13,068 nucleotides of DNA from JBOGGN01 sp050744165 (GCA_050744165.1 JBOGGN010000370.1:1-13068), one strand, 5' to 3'. Positions 6,345 to 13,068 are shown, numbered from the stretch's first letter. Program-made: numbers and translations. Notes: generated by a model not told the origin, from the sequence alone.

Positions 6345-7993
6345 GTCGCCAGGTACCGATGCACGAGGTAGACGGCCATCGCTCCCTCCCCGACCGCGGA
6401 CGCAACCCGCTTCATGGAGTCGAGACGAACGTCGCCAGCGGCGAAGACACCCGGCAGGCTCGTCTCCAAGGCGAAGGGTGGTCGAGGAACGGTCCAATGC
6501 CCTTCGTAGGCGGGGAGCAAGAGGTCTTGGCCCGTCACCACAAAGCCCTTGTCGTCACGGACGACATCTTTACCAAGCCAGTCGGTGCGCGGCGCAGCGC
6601 CGATGAAAATGAACAGCCAACTCGACTCGACTTCCTCGGTGGTCCCGGCATCCCTGTTGGCCATGGTCAGATACTCGAGGTGGCCTTCCCCGCGCGCGGC
6701 GACCACCTCGGTGCGACAGAGCACGTCGACGTTCGGCGCCGCTTTGATCCGATCGACGAGATACCGCGACATCGTGGCCTCGAGGCTCGGCCCGCGTACG
6801 ACGAGGCGGACCCGTTTAGCGTAACGGGCCAGGCTGAGGACGGCCTGGCCAGCCGAGTTGGCGGCGCCGACGATGTACACGTCGTCGCCCTGGCACTGAC
6901 TGGCCTCACTGGCGGTGGCGCCGTAAAAGACCCCCCGGCCGGTCAGTGCTTCGACGCCCTCGGCCGGAAGGCGGCGGTAGGACACGCCCGTGGCGACGAT
7001 GACGGAACGGGCCTCGATCTCTCGGTCTCCTTCGATCAGGACCGCTCGCGCGGGCCCACGGGACTCGAGCCCGACGACGGGACAGAACACCATCTCGGCG
7101 CCGAAGCGGCTCACCTGAGCGACTGCACGATGTGTGAGCTCGGCCCCCGTCAGCCCTTTGGGGAAGCCGAGGTAGTTTTCGATCGCTGCGCTCTGGCCGG
7201 CTTGGCCGCCAGGCGCCTCGCGTTCGAGCACTACCGTCGTCAGTCCTTCGGATGCCGCGTACACCGCGGCCGCCAGGCCTGCGGGGCCGCCGCCCACGAT
7301 GCAGACGTCGTACAGCGGCTGGGTTGCCTCGGTGCGCAGTCCGAGCGCGCCGGCCAGCTCGAGGGCGGTCGGCGACTGGAGTGTGGCACCGTCGGGAACA
7401 AGTACCAGTGGCAGGTGTTCGGGGGTGGCCTGGGCGAGGTCGCTCAAGCGGACGCCCTCGGGATCACGCTCGACGTCGTACCAGTGGTAGGGGACGTGGT
7501 TGCGGGCCAGGAACGTCTTGATCTCGTGGCTGCGCTCCGACCAACGATGTCCGACAACGCGAACGTCTCTCGTGTGGTCCGGGTGGGCTTGGGCCCAGTC
7601 GCCGAGCAGCTCGTCGACGACGGGGAAAAGGCGCTCCTCTGGCGGATGCCATGGCTTGAGCAGGTAGTAGTCCAAGCCGATGTCGTTGATTGCCTTGATT
7701 GCGACGTCGGTGTCGGCGTACGCCGTGAGGAGCAGAAACTTGGCGCTGCCGACGTGGGGCCGCGCCTGCTCGAGCATCTCGATGCCGGTCATCCCCGGCA
7801 TACGTTGGTCCGAGGCGATGAGGGCGACGGGCTCATCTCGCAGCGCCAGGGTGCTCACGATCTCCAAGGCCTGCGAGCCCGACGACGCTCGCACGATCCG
7901 GTAGTCCGTCCCGTACCGTTTGCGCAGGTCACGCAAGATCGCCGCGGACACCTGGGGATCGTCGTCAACGGACAGGATGGTGGGCTTCGTCAC
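6341..7993 (-). CDS. Fused response regulator / thioredoxin-like / thioredoxin-reductase-like flavoprotein
   Basis: 550 residues in three parts. Residues 1-130 are a receiver domain with acidic pocket Asp10-12, phospho-acceptor Asp62 (SDQRMPGMTG), Thr90 and Lys113 (LLKPW). Residues ~143-215 resemble a glutaredoxin/thioredoxin fold (RVVGHRWSERSHEIKTFL), but the CxxC position reads SERS. Residues 226-550 form a two-dinucleotide-fold flavoprotein with FAD motif GGGPAGL (234-240), NAD(P)H motif GAANSAGQ (376-383) and the C-terminal FAD contact GVFAAGDV. In bacterial thioredoxin reductase CATC lies before the NADPH fold; here it is GATASEA (358-364), with no cysteines. The family is usually annotated as fused response regulator/thioredoxin-disulfide reductase, but disulfide reduction is not expected. 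I infer an NAD(P)H- or redox-responsive output controlled by phosphorylation. The GTG start at 7993 has AGGGGG (8003-8008) nine bases upstream. It is the first gene of the pair with the kinase. Confidence 0.93.
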   Translation of the reverse strand: MTKPTILSVDDDPQVSAAILRDLRKRYGTDYRIVRASSGSQALEIVSTLALRDEPVALIASDQRMPGMTGIEMLEQARPHVGSAKFLLLTAYADTDVAIKAINDIGLDYYLLKPWHPPEERLFPVVDELLGDWAQAHPDHTRDVRVVGHRWSERSHEIKTFLARNHVPYHWYDVERDPEGVRLSDLAQATPEHLPLVLVPDGATLQSPTALELAGALGLRTEATQPLYDVCIVGGGPAGLAAAVYAASEGLTTVVLEREAPGGQAGQSAAIENYLGFPKGLTGAELTHRAVAQVSRFGAEMVFCPVVGLESRGPARAVLIEGDREIEARSVIVATGVSYRRLPAEGVEALTGRGVFYGATASEASQCQGDDVYIVGAANSAGQAVLSLARYAKRVRLVVRGPSLEATMSRYLVDRIKAAPNVDVLCRTEVVAARGEGHLEYLTMANRDAGTTEEVESSWLFIFIGAAPRTDWLGKDVVRDDKGFVVTGQDLLLPAYEGHWTVPRPPFALETSLPGVFAAGDVRLDSMKRVASAVGEGAMAVYLVHRYLAT

Positions 7994-8135
7994 TGCAATT
8001 TGCCCCCTGCGCGCATCCTGGCCCTACCGCCTTCCTACGTCCGCTGAATCGAGCATAGCGTTCCGGGTGCGGAGCCTCTCGACGGGCGACGCCCGCGGAA
8101 GGAGTGTGTAAGTGTGGGATGCCGGCGCCATCCAT

Positions 8136-8139
8136 GAGG
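8136..8139 (+). promoter_or_regulatory. Ribosome binding site deciding the P450 start
   Basis: GAGG sits six bases before ATG 8146. In-frame starts also exist at GTG 8104, ATG 8119 and ATG 8134. The stronger GGAAGGAG (8097-8104) is ~14 bases from ATG 8119, which is too far for normal use. The choice of 8146 also gives a typical P450 N-terminus. Confidence 0.5.
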
Positions 8140-8145
8140 TACAAC

Positions 8146-9450
8146 ATGTCATCTGATTCAACCGAAGCGGCTCGATTGCAGCTGACCGACCCGTCGGTGC
8201 TCGCCTGCCCATACGAGTACTACGCGCAGCTCCACGAGCACCCGGCTGGCGCCCGAGATGAGGGCCCGATCGGGTGGACCATTCCCGGCCATGCTGCGGT
8301 CGCCGACTTAAGTCGCGACACGCGACGGTTCTCGGCCGAGTTGTTCGGTCCTGAGGGCACCAAGCTCCTTGGGACCAGCCCTGAACCACCACCTGCGCCG
8401 GAGGTCATGGCGCTGGTGGCGAAGATGCGTCCGATGGCGAACGCGTTGGTCATCGGCGATCCTCCCGCCCACGGGCGTCAAAAAGCGATCGCCGACAAGT
8501 GGTTGAACGGTGCCCACATCAAAGCGATGGAGCCCCTGATCCATGAGGTCGTCGACCATACGATCGACCGCTGGATCGACGACGGCCATTGTGAGTTCGT
8601 CGAGCAGTTCGCCATCCCCGTCCCCCTTACGCTCATCGCCCACGCCCTCGGCGTCGGCGAATCAGATCTCGCACGCTTCAAGGTTTGGACCGACCATCTC
8701 GAGATGGGGTACATGGAGCCGCTGGACAACGAGCAGCGGCTCCAGGTCGCCACGTCCGTCCTCGAGTTCCAGGACTACATCGTGGAGCAGATCGCCGATC
8801 GCAGCGCGAACCCCACCGACGACCTCATCAGCGCCCTGGTCAACGCCAGGTTGAGTGAGGACGACACCGAGCTGGAGGATTCGCAGGCGGCGGGCGCGGA
8901 CCGGTTGTCCGAGGCGGAGATCCTGACGATGACGTCCCAGCTGCTCGCCGCCGGGAATGTCACCACGACCAGCCTCATGGCCAACCTGATGGTCTCGTTA
9001 ATCGAAAACCCGCAGGCCATGGCCGACCTTCGCGCCGACCATTCGCTCATCGATGCCGCCATCGACGAGTCACTGCGCCGCGACTCGCCGGCGCGTTGCG
9101 GATATCGCATGACCAAGCAGGACATCGAGCTGGAGAACGTCACCATCCCTGCTGGTTCGCAAGTGTTCTTCTCCTTCGGCGCCGCGAACCATGACCCCGA
9201 GCTTTACCCCGAGCCCACGCAGTTTGACATTCATCGGGCGAACCTGAAGCGCCATTTGGGGTTCGGCCACGGCGTGCATTACTGCGTCGGGTCACATTTG
9301 GCGCGAGCGGAGACGCGCATCGCCTTCGAGCGACTGTTGAATCGGATCAGCGACTTTCGGATTCCCGAAGACAAGCGACCGGAGCCCATCATCTGCCTGG
9401 CGCTGCACGGTTACCGCCGGGTGGATCTGACCTTCACCAAGGCTTCCTGA
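8146..9450 (+). CDS. Cytochrome P450 (soluble bacterial type)
   Basis: 434-residue heme monooxygenase of the usual length for soluble bacterial P450s, with no membrane anchor. Heme-ligand Cys380 lies in FGHGVHYCVG (373-382). The K-helix ExxR is ESLR (308-311). The C-helix region has DPPAHGRQK, where the His contacts heme propionate in related enzymes. The I-helix reads LLAAGNVTTTSLM, so Thr273 is present but the acidic residue normally before it (AGxD/E-T) is Val272. That may alter proton delivery and oxygen activation. The P450 would need external ferredoxin and reductase, and none is encoded in this window. The substrate cannot be predicted. The gene is divergent from the two-component pair across ~150 bases. 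That gap also holds a small CGGGC-GAC-GCCCG dyad (8083-8095) and no promoter I would defend. The gene ends in a convergent, hairpin-rich gap facing the methyltransferase operon. Confidence 0.95.
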   Translation: MSSDSTEAARLQLTDPSVLACPYEYYAQLHEHPAGARDEGPIGWTIPGHAAVADLSRDTRRFSAELFGPEGTKLLGTSPEPPPAPEVMALVAKMRPMANALVIGDPPAHGRQKAIADKWLNGAHIKAMEPLIHEVVDHTIDRWIDDGHCEFVEQFAIPVPLTLIAHALGVGESDLARFKVWTDHLEMGYMEPLDNEQRLQVATSVLEFQDYIVEQIADRSANPTDDLISALVNARLSEDDTELEDSQAAGADRLSEAEILTMTSQLLAAGNVTTTSLMANLMVSLIENPQAMADLRADHSLIDAAIDESLRRDSPARCGYRMTKQDIELENVTIPAGSQVFFSFGAANHDPELYPEPTQFDIHRANLKRHLGFGHGVHYCVGSHLARAETRIAFERLLNRISDFRIPEDKRPEPIICLALHGYRRVDLTFTKAS

Positions 9451-9468
9451 GCGGCTGACGGCCCGGGG

Positions 9469-9510
9469 CGAGGGGCATCGGCCGCGGCAGGTCTCGTCGA
9501 AATGCCCTCG
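9469..9510. terminator. Imperfect long hairpin between convergent genes
   Basis: CGAGGGGCAT (9469-9478) pairs with ATGCCCTCG (9502-9510), with one bulged G and a 23-base loop. It lies 18 bases after the P450 stop in the 78-base convergent gap. It is a plausible terminator for the P450 transcript. No T-run follows. Confidence 0.4.
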
Positions 9511-9516
9511 GAAATC

Positions 9517-9533
9517 CCTGATGCACCATCAGG
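9517..9533 (-). terminator. Compact hairpin at the end of the methyltransferase gene
   Basis: CCTGATG (9517-9523) and CATCAGG (9527-9533) form a perfect 7-bp stem with a 3-base loop. The structure spans the minus-strand methyltransferase stop (9529-9531). Reading in the minus direction, the stem is followed by GATTTC, a short T-rich stretch. This looks like the transcription end of the minus-strand three-gene operon. Confidence 0.5.
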
Positions 9534-10323
9534 TCCGAACGCCCCCGACGCGGGCCTGCAGGAACACCACCTCTGGTCGCCACCCGGCCAGCAACGGCGT
9601 GACCGCCTCGCACAGGTCGGCCGTCAGGCGCTTCCTCTGGTCGCCGGCGAGGTTGGCCCACCACCACGCGACATGGGGTACGGCAAGCCGGTAGGCAGCG
9701 AAGTCCCGGGCGTCGCGGACGCCCAGGTCGGCGCCGTGGACCCACGCCGCCACCTCGACCAGGCCCGCGGTGACCGCGAGCGCGGCCAGCCGATCCGGGT
9801 CGCCGGAGACCGCCTCGCACGCGGACTTCATTTCCTGGTACCACGTCGGGGGGCGCCAGCCGTGCGCCCACAGCACGTCGTCGGCGACGGCCTTCACCGG
9901 ATCGGCGCCGTTCGCCCAGGTCGAGGCGACCACAGCACCGCTCGGGCGCACCACACGGCCCAACTCGCGGAGCGCCGGCTCGGGGTCGAGGTGGTTCAGG
10001 AGGAATGCGGCCAAGGCGGCGTCGAAGGTCGTGGCCCGGAACGGAAGCGCCACCACGTCAGCCACCACCGCCGCTGATGGCCCCTCGGCAGCCATCGAGA
10101 CGGCGAGCATCGCCGAAGACAGATCGGCGGCCACCACCGAGGCACCCCGGCGGGTGGCCGCAGCCGCGGCGACGCCGGTGCCGCTGCCCGCATCGAGCAC
10201 CCGGGACCCGTCCAGGTCCACCGGGCAGGCGGCGACCAGTGCCTCGGCCAGCGGTTCGTAGACGGCCCCCGCGCTGGGCCCCCACCCGGCCGCCACCACG
10301 TCGTCGTACGCGGTGATCACCAT
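9529..10323 (-). CDS. Class I SAM-dependent methyltransferase
   Basis: 264-residue Rossmann-fold methyltransferase. SAM motif I is VLDAGSGTG (42-50). An acidic strand-2 end follows at VVAADLS (Asp68), then the adenine-contact region DVVALPF (89-95) and the strand-4 region FDAALAAFLLNHLDP. The region GRVVRPSGAVVAST is typical of the UbiE/Methyltransf_11 group. The C-terminal half (~140-264), including PPTWYQEM and a Trp-rich HVAWWWANL, probably forms the substrate lid. The acceptor is unknown, and a small molecule is more likely than protein or nucleic acid. It is the last gene of a minus-strand operon, 31 bases after the phosphotransferase stop. ATG 10323 is preceded by a GGTGGGAAG stretch that can serve as SD. 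The frame remains open upstream into the neighbouring gene but is out of phase with it, so that part is rejected. Confidence 0.9.
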   Translation of the reverse strand: MVITAYDDVVAAGWGPSAGAVYEPLAEALVAACPVDLDGSRVLDAGSGTGVAAAAATRRGASVVAADLSSAMLAVSMAAEGPSAAVVADVVALPFRATTFDAALAAFLLNHLDPEPALRELGRVVRPSGAVVASTWANGADPVKAVADDVLWAHGWRPPTWYQEMKSACEAVSGDPDRLAALAVTAGLVEVAAWVHGADLGVRDARDFAAYRLAVPHVAWWWANLAGDQRKRLTADLCEAVTPLLAGWRPEVVFLQARVGGVRT

Positions 10324-10354
10324 CTTCCCACCCGGACGGTGATGGAGGACGTGG

Positions 10355-11341
10355 TCACAGCTGGCGGGCACCGGCGAGGGCAGCCGAAGCCCACCAATCA
10401 AGCTCGGGGCCGGCACCCCCGAGGCCCTTTTCCCAGCCAAATTGCAGCATGGCGCCCAGCATCTCCAGCGCCACCGCCCGCTCCCACCACGGCGAGGTGG
10501 CGACCCTGTGGCCCTCCAGTGCGGCCCGGAAGCGCTCGATGGTGGCGTCCTTCGACTCGGGCAGGAGGTCGGCGTTGAGGGCCAGGTACCAGGCCAGGTC
10601 GGCCAACGGCGACGCCTCGCCGGGGGCCTCCCCAAAGTCGAGCAGGACAGTGCGGCCGTCGGCGTGGCTGCCCAGGTTGGCTGCCTTCCAGTCCCCGTGG
10701 ACGAGGGTGTGGGGCACGGTGGCCAGCGCCGACAGGAGCGGTGCCTGGTCGGCCAGGAGGGAAAAGACCACGCCTCCCAAGGCTCTCGACTCGCGGCGGA
10801 GGCGGGCCCAGCCCGCCGCCATGAAGCGGGGCACGATCGCGGGCGAGGCGATGGCCTCCTCATAGCGGGCCACGTCGGGCGAGAAGATGAGGTAGCGCCG
10901 GTCCAGCGGGGTCAGGCCGACATCATCCCGCCAGCCCCAGAACGCGGCATGCACGGCCGCCATGTGGTCGACAAAGCGCTGGTGCTGGGCCATGGTGAAG
11001 GCGGCGCCGGGCACCAGCAGCTCCGCCGAGACGTCCCGCAGGAGGACTCGACCGACGCCGGCTTCAAGGCCCGCGGCCACCACGGCGTGGTCGACCACCG
11101 GGGGGAGGGCGTCGAGCAGGCCGTGCTGCCATAGCCGGGTGTAGCGACCGCCGTCGTCGCCGCTGGCCCGCATCAACCAGTCGTCGCGTGCGTCCTGGTA
11201 CTTCAACACGTAGCGCTCGCCGTCGATGACGAGGCGCTCGAAGCGGGCCCCGGACTTGGTGTCGTCGGGGACCCAGGGCCGGCGGTCGGTGGCGCCTGCC
11301 AGCAGGTCGTCGAGAGTGGCGGTGCTACGGCTGCGCTGCAT
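10355..11341 (-). CDS. Aminoglycoside-phosphotransferase (APH)-family kinase
   Basis: 328-residue protein with the small-molecule kinase fold. The N-lobe has a candidate ATP-binding Lys47 (ERYVLKYQD). The catalytic loop is LVHGDWKAANLG with His215, Asp217 and Asn222. The metal-binding motif is LLDFGEA with Asp235, followed by SPLADLAWYL, typical of APH, choline-kinase and homoserine-kinase-like proteins. It is predicted to transfer phosphate from ATP to a hydroxyl of a small molecule. Family membership does not prove antibiotic resistance, and the substrate is unknown. ATG 11341 overlaps the end of the upstream SnoaL-like gene by 17 bases and has GGAG (11349-11352) seven bases before it, which fixes the start and indicates translational coupling. 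It sits in the middle of the SnoaL-like, kinase, methyltransferase operon. Confidence 0.88.
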   Translation of the reverse strand: MQRSRSTATLDDLLAGATDRRPWVPDDTKSGARFERLVIDGERYVLKYQDARDDWLMRASGDDGGRYTRLWQHGLLDALPPVVDHAVVAAGLEAGVGRVLLRDVSAELLVPGAAFTMAQHQRFVDHMAAVHAAFWGWRDDVGLTPLDRRYLIFSPDVARYEEAIASPAIVPRFMAAGWARLRRESRALGGVVFSLLADQAPLLSALATVPHTLVHGDWKAANLGSHADGRTVLLDFGEAPGEASPLADLAWYLALNADLLPESKDATIERFRAALEGHRVATSPWWERAVALEMLGAMLQFGWEKGLGGAGPELDWWASAALAGARQL

Positions 11342-11714
11342 GTGCCATCTCCGCCTGCAGTGTGGCCGACCAGCGGCCGCCGCACCACGTGGTGTCCCGC
11401 ACGATCCGGTCACCTGCCACCTCGAGGACATGCGCCTGGTGGACGGCGAAGTCGACGCCGTCTTCGACCCAGCGCAGCAGGAACTGCACGACTTCACCGC
11501 CCGGGATGGCCGTGCGGCTGACCTCCTCGAAGGCGCCGGGAGTGGCGTACCAGCGGCTTAGCTCCTCCCGAATCTTGGGCGCCCCCTCCACCTGGAAGCG
11601 CCACTCGGGCACCGTGGCGTCGAAGGTCATGTCTGGCGCGATGGCCGGGCAGTCGGCGATGGTGGCGGTCTCGATGGCGGTGAGGAACTGGCTGATGGGA
11701 TCGGTGTCGGTCAT
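11325..11714 (-). CDS. SnoaL/NTF2-like small protein
   Basis: 129 residues, a size and pattern fitting the NTF2-like alpha+beta cone. A helical start (PISQFLTAIETATIADCPAIAPDM) is followed by strands (TFDATVPEWRFQVEG, VVQFLLRWVEDG, FAVHQAHVLEVAGDRIVRDTTWCGG). The ending DxxxHxxHVLEVxGDRI pattern is common in SnoaL-like proteins, which act as cyclases, isomerases, hydrolases or simple binding proteins. No specific catalytic set can be assigned. ATG 11714 is the first gene of the minus-strand operon. Its SD is weak, with GAGG about 14 bases upstream. The 3' end overlaps the kinase gene by 17 bases. An upstream extension of the frame to 12002 would run through the divergent promoter and into the opposite gene, so it is rejected. 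The family call is moderately secure. Confidence 0.75.
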   Translation of the reverse strand: MTDTDPISQFLTAIETATIADCPAIAPDMTFDATVPEWRFQVEGAPKIREELSRWYATPGAFEEVSRTAIPGGEVVQFLLRWVEDGVDFAVHQAHVLEVAGDRIVRDTTWCGGRWSATLQAEMAHAAQP

Positions 11715-11733
11715 CGGGCCAGCGTGTTCCTCG

Positions 11734-11780
11734 CGGTTTGCCACCGGTTTGCCACGGTGCGGCAGGGCGGTGGCAACCGG
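11734..11780. promoter_or_regulatory. Tandem 11-bp repeat with inverted near-copy in divergent promoter
   Basis: CGGTTTGCCAC occurs twice, back to back, at 11734-11744 and 11745-11755. GGTGGCAACCGG (11769-11780) is the reverse complement of the same unit lacking one base. The 11-base period places both copies on the same DNA face. They lie between the SnoaL-like start (11714) and the Rv2258c-like methyltransferase start (11821), so a bound regulator could control both directions. The repeats are seen directly; the operator role is inferred. Confidence 0.5.
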
Positions 11781-11820
11781 GCCGGCGCACGCTGCGGCCA
11801 ACCACCCATCGGAGGGATCC

Positions 11821-12894
11821 ATGACCATCACCAAAGCGACACCCATCGACCAAGACAAGCTGAACCAGTTCCTCGGGCGGTTCGTCGACGACCTCGGGGC
11901 GGTTTTCTCGGCCCCGTTGGTCGTCATCGGCGACCAGCTCGGCCTGTACCGGGGGCTTTCCGACGGCGGCCCCCAGACCTCCTCGGAGCTGGCGGCCCGC
12001 ACGGGCTGCGCCGAGCGCTACGTGCGGGAGTGGCTGGCCAACCAGGCGGCCGGGGGGTACGTCAGCTACGACCCGGCCGGCGAGCGTTTCTTCCTCAGCC
12101 CGGAGCAGGCGTTCTGTCTGGCCGACCCCGCCAGCCCGGCGTATCTGCCCGGCGGCGTGCAGTTGGCGCTGTCCACCACCAACGACCGTGAGAAGGTGGC
12201 GGCCCGGTTCCGCACCGGCGACGCCATGGGCTGGCACGAGCACCACCACGACCTGTTCGAGGGCACCGAGCGGTTCCTCCGGCCCGGGTATGCCGGGAAC
12301 TTGGTGCCGTCGTGGTTGCCCGCCCTCGACGGCGTGGTGGCCAAGCTGACCGCCGGGGCCCGAGTCGCCGACGTTGGCTGCGGGCTCGGGGCGTCGACAC
12401 TGATCATGGCCGCCGCCTTTCCGGCGTCGAGCTTCGTGGGCTTCGACTACCACGAGGCCTCCATCGAAGGGGCCCGCGAGCGGGCGGCCGAAGCCGGCCT
12501 GGCCGAGCGGGTCACCTTCGAGATCGACGGCGCCCAGGACTACCCGGGCTCCGGCTATGACCTGGTGACGTTCTTCGACTGCCTGCACGACATGGGCGAC
12601 CCGGTCGATGCGGCCCGCCACGTGCGCCAGTCCCTGGCCCCCGACGGCACCTGGATGGTCGTCGAGCCCTATGCGGGCGCCACGCTGGCCGAGAACCTCA
12701 ACCCGGTGGGACGGGTGTTCTACGGCGCCTCGACCACCATCTGCACCCCCGCCGGCCTCACCGACGACGGCCTGGCCTTGGGCAACCAGGTGCCCGACGC
12801 CACGTGGGAGAACCTGCTGCGGGGAGCCGGGTGGTCGAGCTTCCGGCGGGTGGCGACGACGCCGTTCAACCGGGTCTTCGAGTTGCGGCCCTAG
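11821..12894 (+). CDS. Rv2258c-like methyltransferase with N-terminal winged-helix domain
   Basis: 357 residues. The N-terminal part (~10-100) is a winged-helix dimerisation module (VVIGDQLGLYRGL, TSSELAARTGCAERYVREWLANQAAGGYV), the pattern of the M. tuberculosis Rv2258c family and of many small-molecule O-methyltransferases. It probably does not bind DNA. A linker rich in aromatic and His residues (WHEHHHDLFEG) precedes the SAM fold: motif I VADVGCGLGAS (182-192), acidic Asp209 after strand 2 (FVGFDYH), the FEIDGAQDYP adenine region, and LVTFFDCLHDMGDP. The C-terminal GRVFYGASTTICTPAG region resembles Rv2258c relatives. The methyl acceptor is unknown. ATG 11821 has an excellent SD, GGAGGG (11811-11816). 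It is divergent from the SnoaL-like operon and may share control with it through the repeats in the gap. It is followed by a 9-bp-stem hairpin. Confidence 0.92.
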   Translation: MTITKATPIDQDKLNQFLGRFVDDLGAVFSAPLVVIGDQLGLYRGLSDGGPQTSSELAARTGCAERYVREWLANQAAGGYVSYDPAGERFFLSPEQAFCLADPASPAYLPGGVQLALSTTNDREKVAARFRTGDAMGWHEHHHDLFEGTERFLRPGYAGNLVPSWLPALDGVVAKLTAGARVADVGCGLGASTLIMAAAFPASSFVGFDYHEASIEGARERAAEAGLAERVTFEIDGAQDYPGSGYDLVTFFDCLHDMGDPVDAARHVRQSLAPDGTWMVVEPYAGATLAENLNPVGRVFYGASTTICTPAGLTDDGLALGNQVPDATWENLLRGAGWSSFRRVATTPFNRVFELRP

Positions 12895-12905
12895 CGCCTT
12901 GAACC

Positions 12906-12939
12906 TTCGCGGTCTCGGCCCGGCTACTCGGACCGCGAA
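12906..12939. terminator. Hairpin between convergent genes, probable terminator
   Basis: TTCGCGGTC (12906-12914) and GACCGCGAA (12931-12939) form a perfect 9-bp stem with a 16-base loop, 11 bases after the Rv2258c-like stop. There is no T-run on either side. Its position between convergent genes suggests it stops the plus-strand transcript and perhaps the minus-strand one too. Confidence 0.55.
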
Positions 12940-12965
12940 ACGCTTCGCTGCCTATCGAGGCGCGT

Positions 12966-12998
12966 GATCAGGGAACCCCGAAGACCTCTGGCCTGATC
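12966..12998 (-). terminator. Weak inverted repeat after the acyl-CoA ligase gene
   Basis: GATCAGG (12966-12972) and CCTGATC (12992-12998) form a 7-bp stem with a 19-base loop, ten bases beyond the minus-strand ligase stop. It could be that gene's own terminator. The long loop and absence of a T-run make this uncertain. Confidence 0.3.
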
Positions 12999-13007
12999 CC
13001 GTTGTGG

Positions 13008-13068
13008 TCACCGGTGAAGCTCGGCGCGGAGTTGTTCTCGCAGGGCGAAGCGCTGGATCTTGCCGGTC
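13008..13068 (-). CDS. AMP-forming acyl-CoA synthetase/ligase, C-terminal end only
   Basis: Reading the minus strand from the window edge gives TGKIQRFALREQLRAEL and two further residues before TGA (13010-13008). TGKIQR(F)xLR is the conserved A10 motif at the C-terminus of ANL-family acyl/aryl-CoA ligases, and its Lys is the catalytic residue for adenylate formation. The 'QRFxLRE' version is common in medium-chain and benzoate-type CoA ligases. Only 19 complete residues are visible, so substrate and full length cannot be judged. The gene converges on the Rv2258c-like methyltransferase. Confidence 0.8.
   Translation of the reverse strand, partial: TGKIQRFALREQLRAELHR

Noticed and set aside
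6341..7993. Naming the flavoprotein trxB
   Set aside because: The CATC motif is missing, so thioredoxin reductase activity is not supported.
6359..8047. 562-codon plus-strand frame antisense to the response regulator flavoprotein
   Set aside because: It has no recognisable motifs. The opposite strand has intact receiver, FAD and NAD(P)H motifs. Long antisense frames are expected in high-GC DNA.
7994..8145. GGAAC on the minus strand (8060-8064) as an ECF or SigR-type promoter of the two-component pair
   Set aside because: No matching GTT or GTC element lies at the required spacing, so the similarity is probably chance.
10355..11341. Calling the APH-family gene an aminoglycoside resistance gene
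   Set aside because: The fold motifs are present, but this superfamily covers many substrates and nothing in the sequence points to aminoglycosides.
11494..12621. 375-codon minus-strand frame opposite the Rv2258c-like methyltransferase
   Set aside because: It has low-complexity Gly/Arg/Val composition, crosses the divergent promoter and has no family motif. It is a shadow of the methyltransferase gene.

Overview
The window looks like chromosomal DNA from a high-GC actinomycete-type bacterium. This is an inference from uniformly GC-rich codon use, GTG starts, close relatedness of the first gene to mycobacterial KatG, an Rv2258c-like methyltransferase, a SnoaL-like protein and a soluble bacterial P450. 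No tRNA, rRNA, CRISPR array, transposase or other mobile element was seen. Coding density is high, and no gene-free stretch exceeds about 160 bases.

Left part (1-5016, plus strand): the 3' portion of katG (catalase-peroxidase) is followed by a strong hairpin. Then comes a two-gene unit: a Family 2 encapsulin shell protein carrying an inserted cyclic-nucleotide-binding-like (cNMP) domain, and a SufS-type cysteine desulfurase with a roughly 90-residue low-complexity N-terminal extension. The two genes overlap by 14 bases. By analogy with known Family 2 systems, the desulfurase is packed inside the protein shell through its disordered N-terminus, giving a sulfur-handling nanocompartment. This is the most interesting system in the window.

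Middle part (4962-7993, minus strand): a redox-type two-component pair converges on the encapsulin unit and overlaps the 3' end of the desulfurase by 55 bases. It has a fused response regulator/thioredoxin-like/thioredoxin-reductase-like flavoprotein, then a histidine kinase with a degenerate N-terminal CRP-like domain. The two are joined by a GTGA stop/start overlap. The flavoprotein lacks the CxxC motifs of both thioredoxin and thioredoxin reductase, so it is probably a redox or NAD(P)H sensor or signalling protein.

Right part (8146-13068): a cytochrome P450 (plus) is divergent from the two-component pair. It converges, with hairpins between, on a three-gene minus-strand operon: SnoaL/NTF2-like protein, then APH-family phosphotransferase, then a class I methyltransferase. 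Divergent from this operon is an Rv2258c-like winged-helix methyltransferase (plus). The 106-base divergent gap holds a tandem 11-bp repeat plus a near-inverted copy, a good operator candidate. The last 61 bases encode the C-terminus of an AMP-forming acyl-CoA ligase on the minus strand. This half resembles an accessory small-molecule metabolism region, but its substrates cannot be read from sequence.
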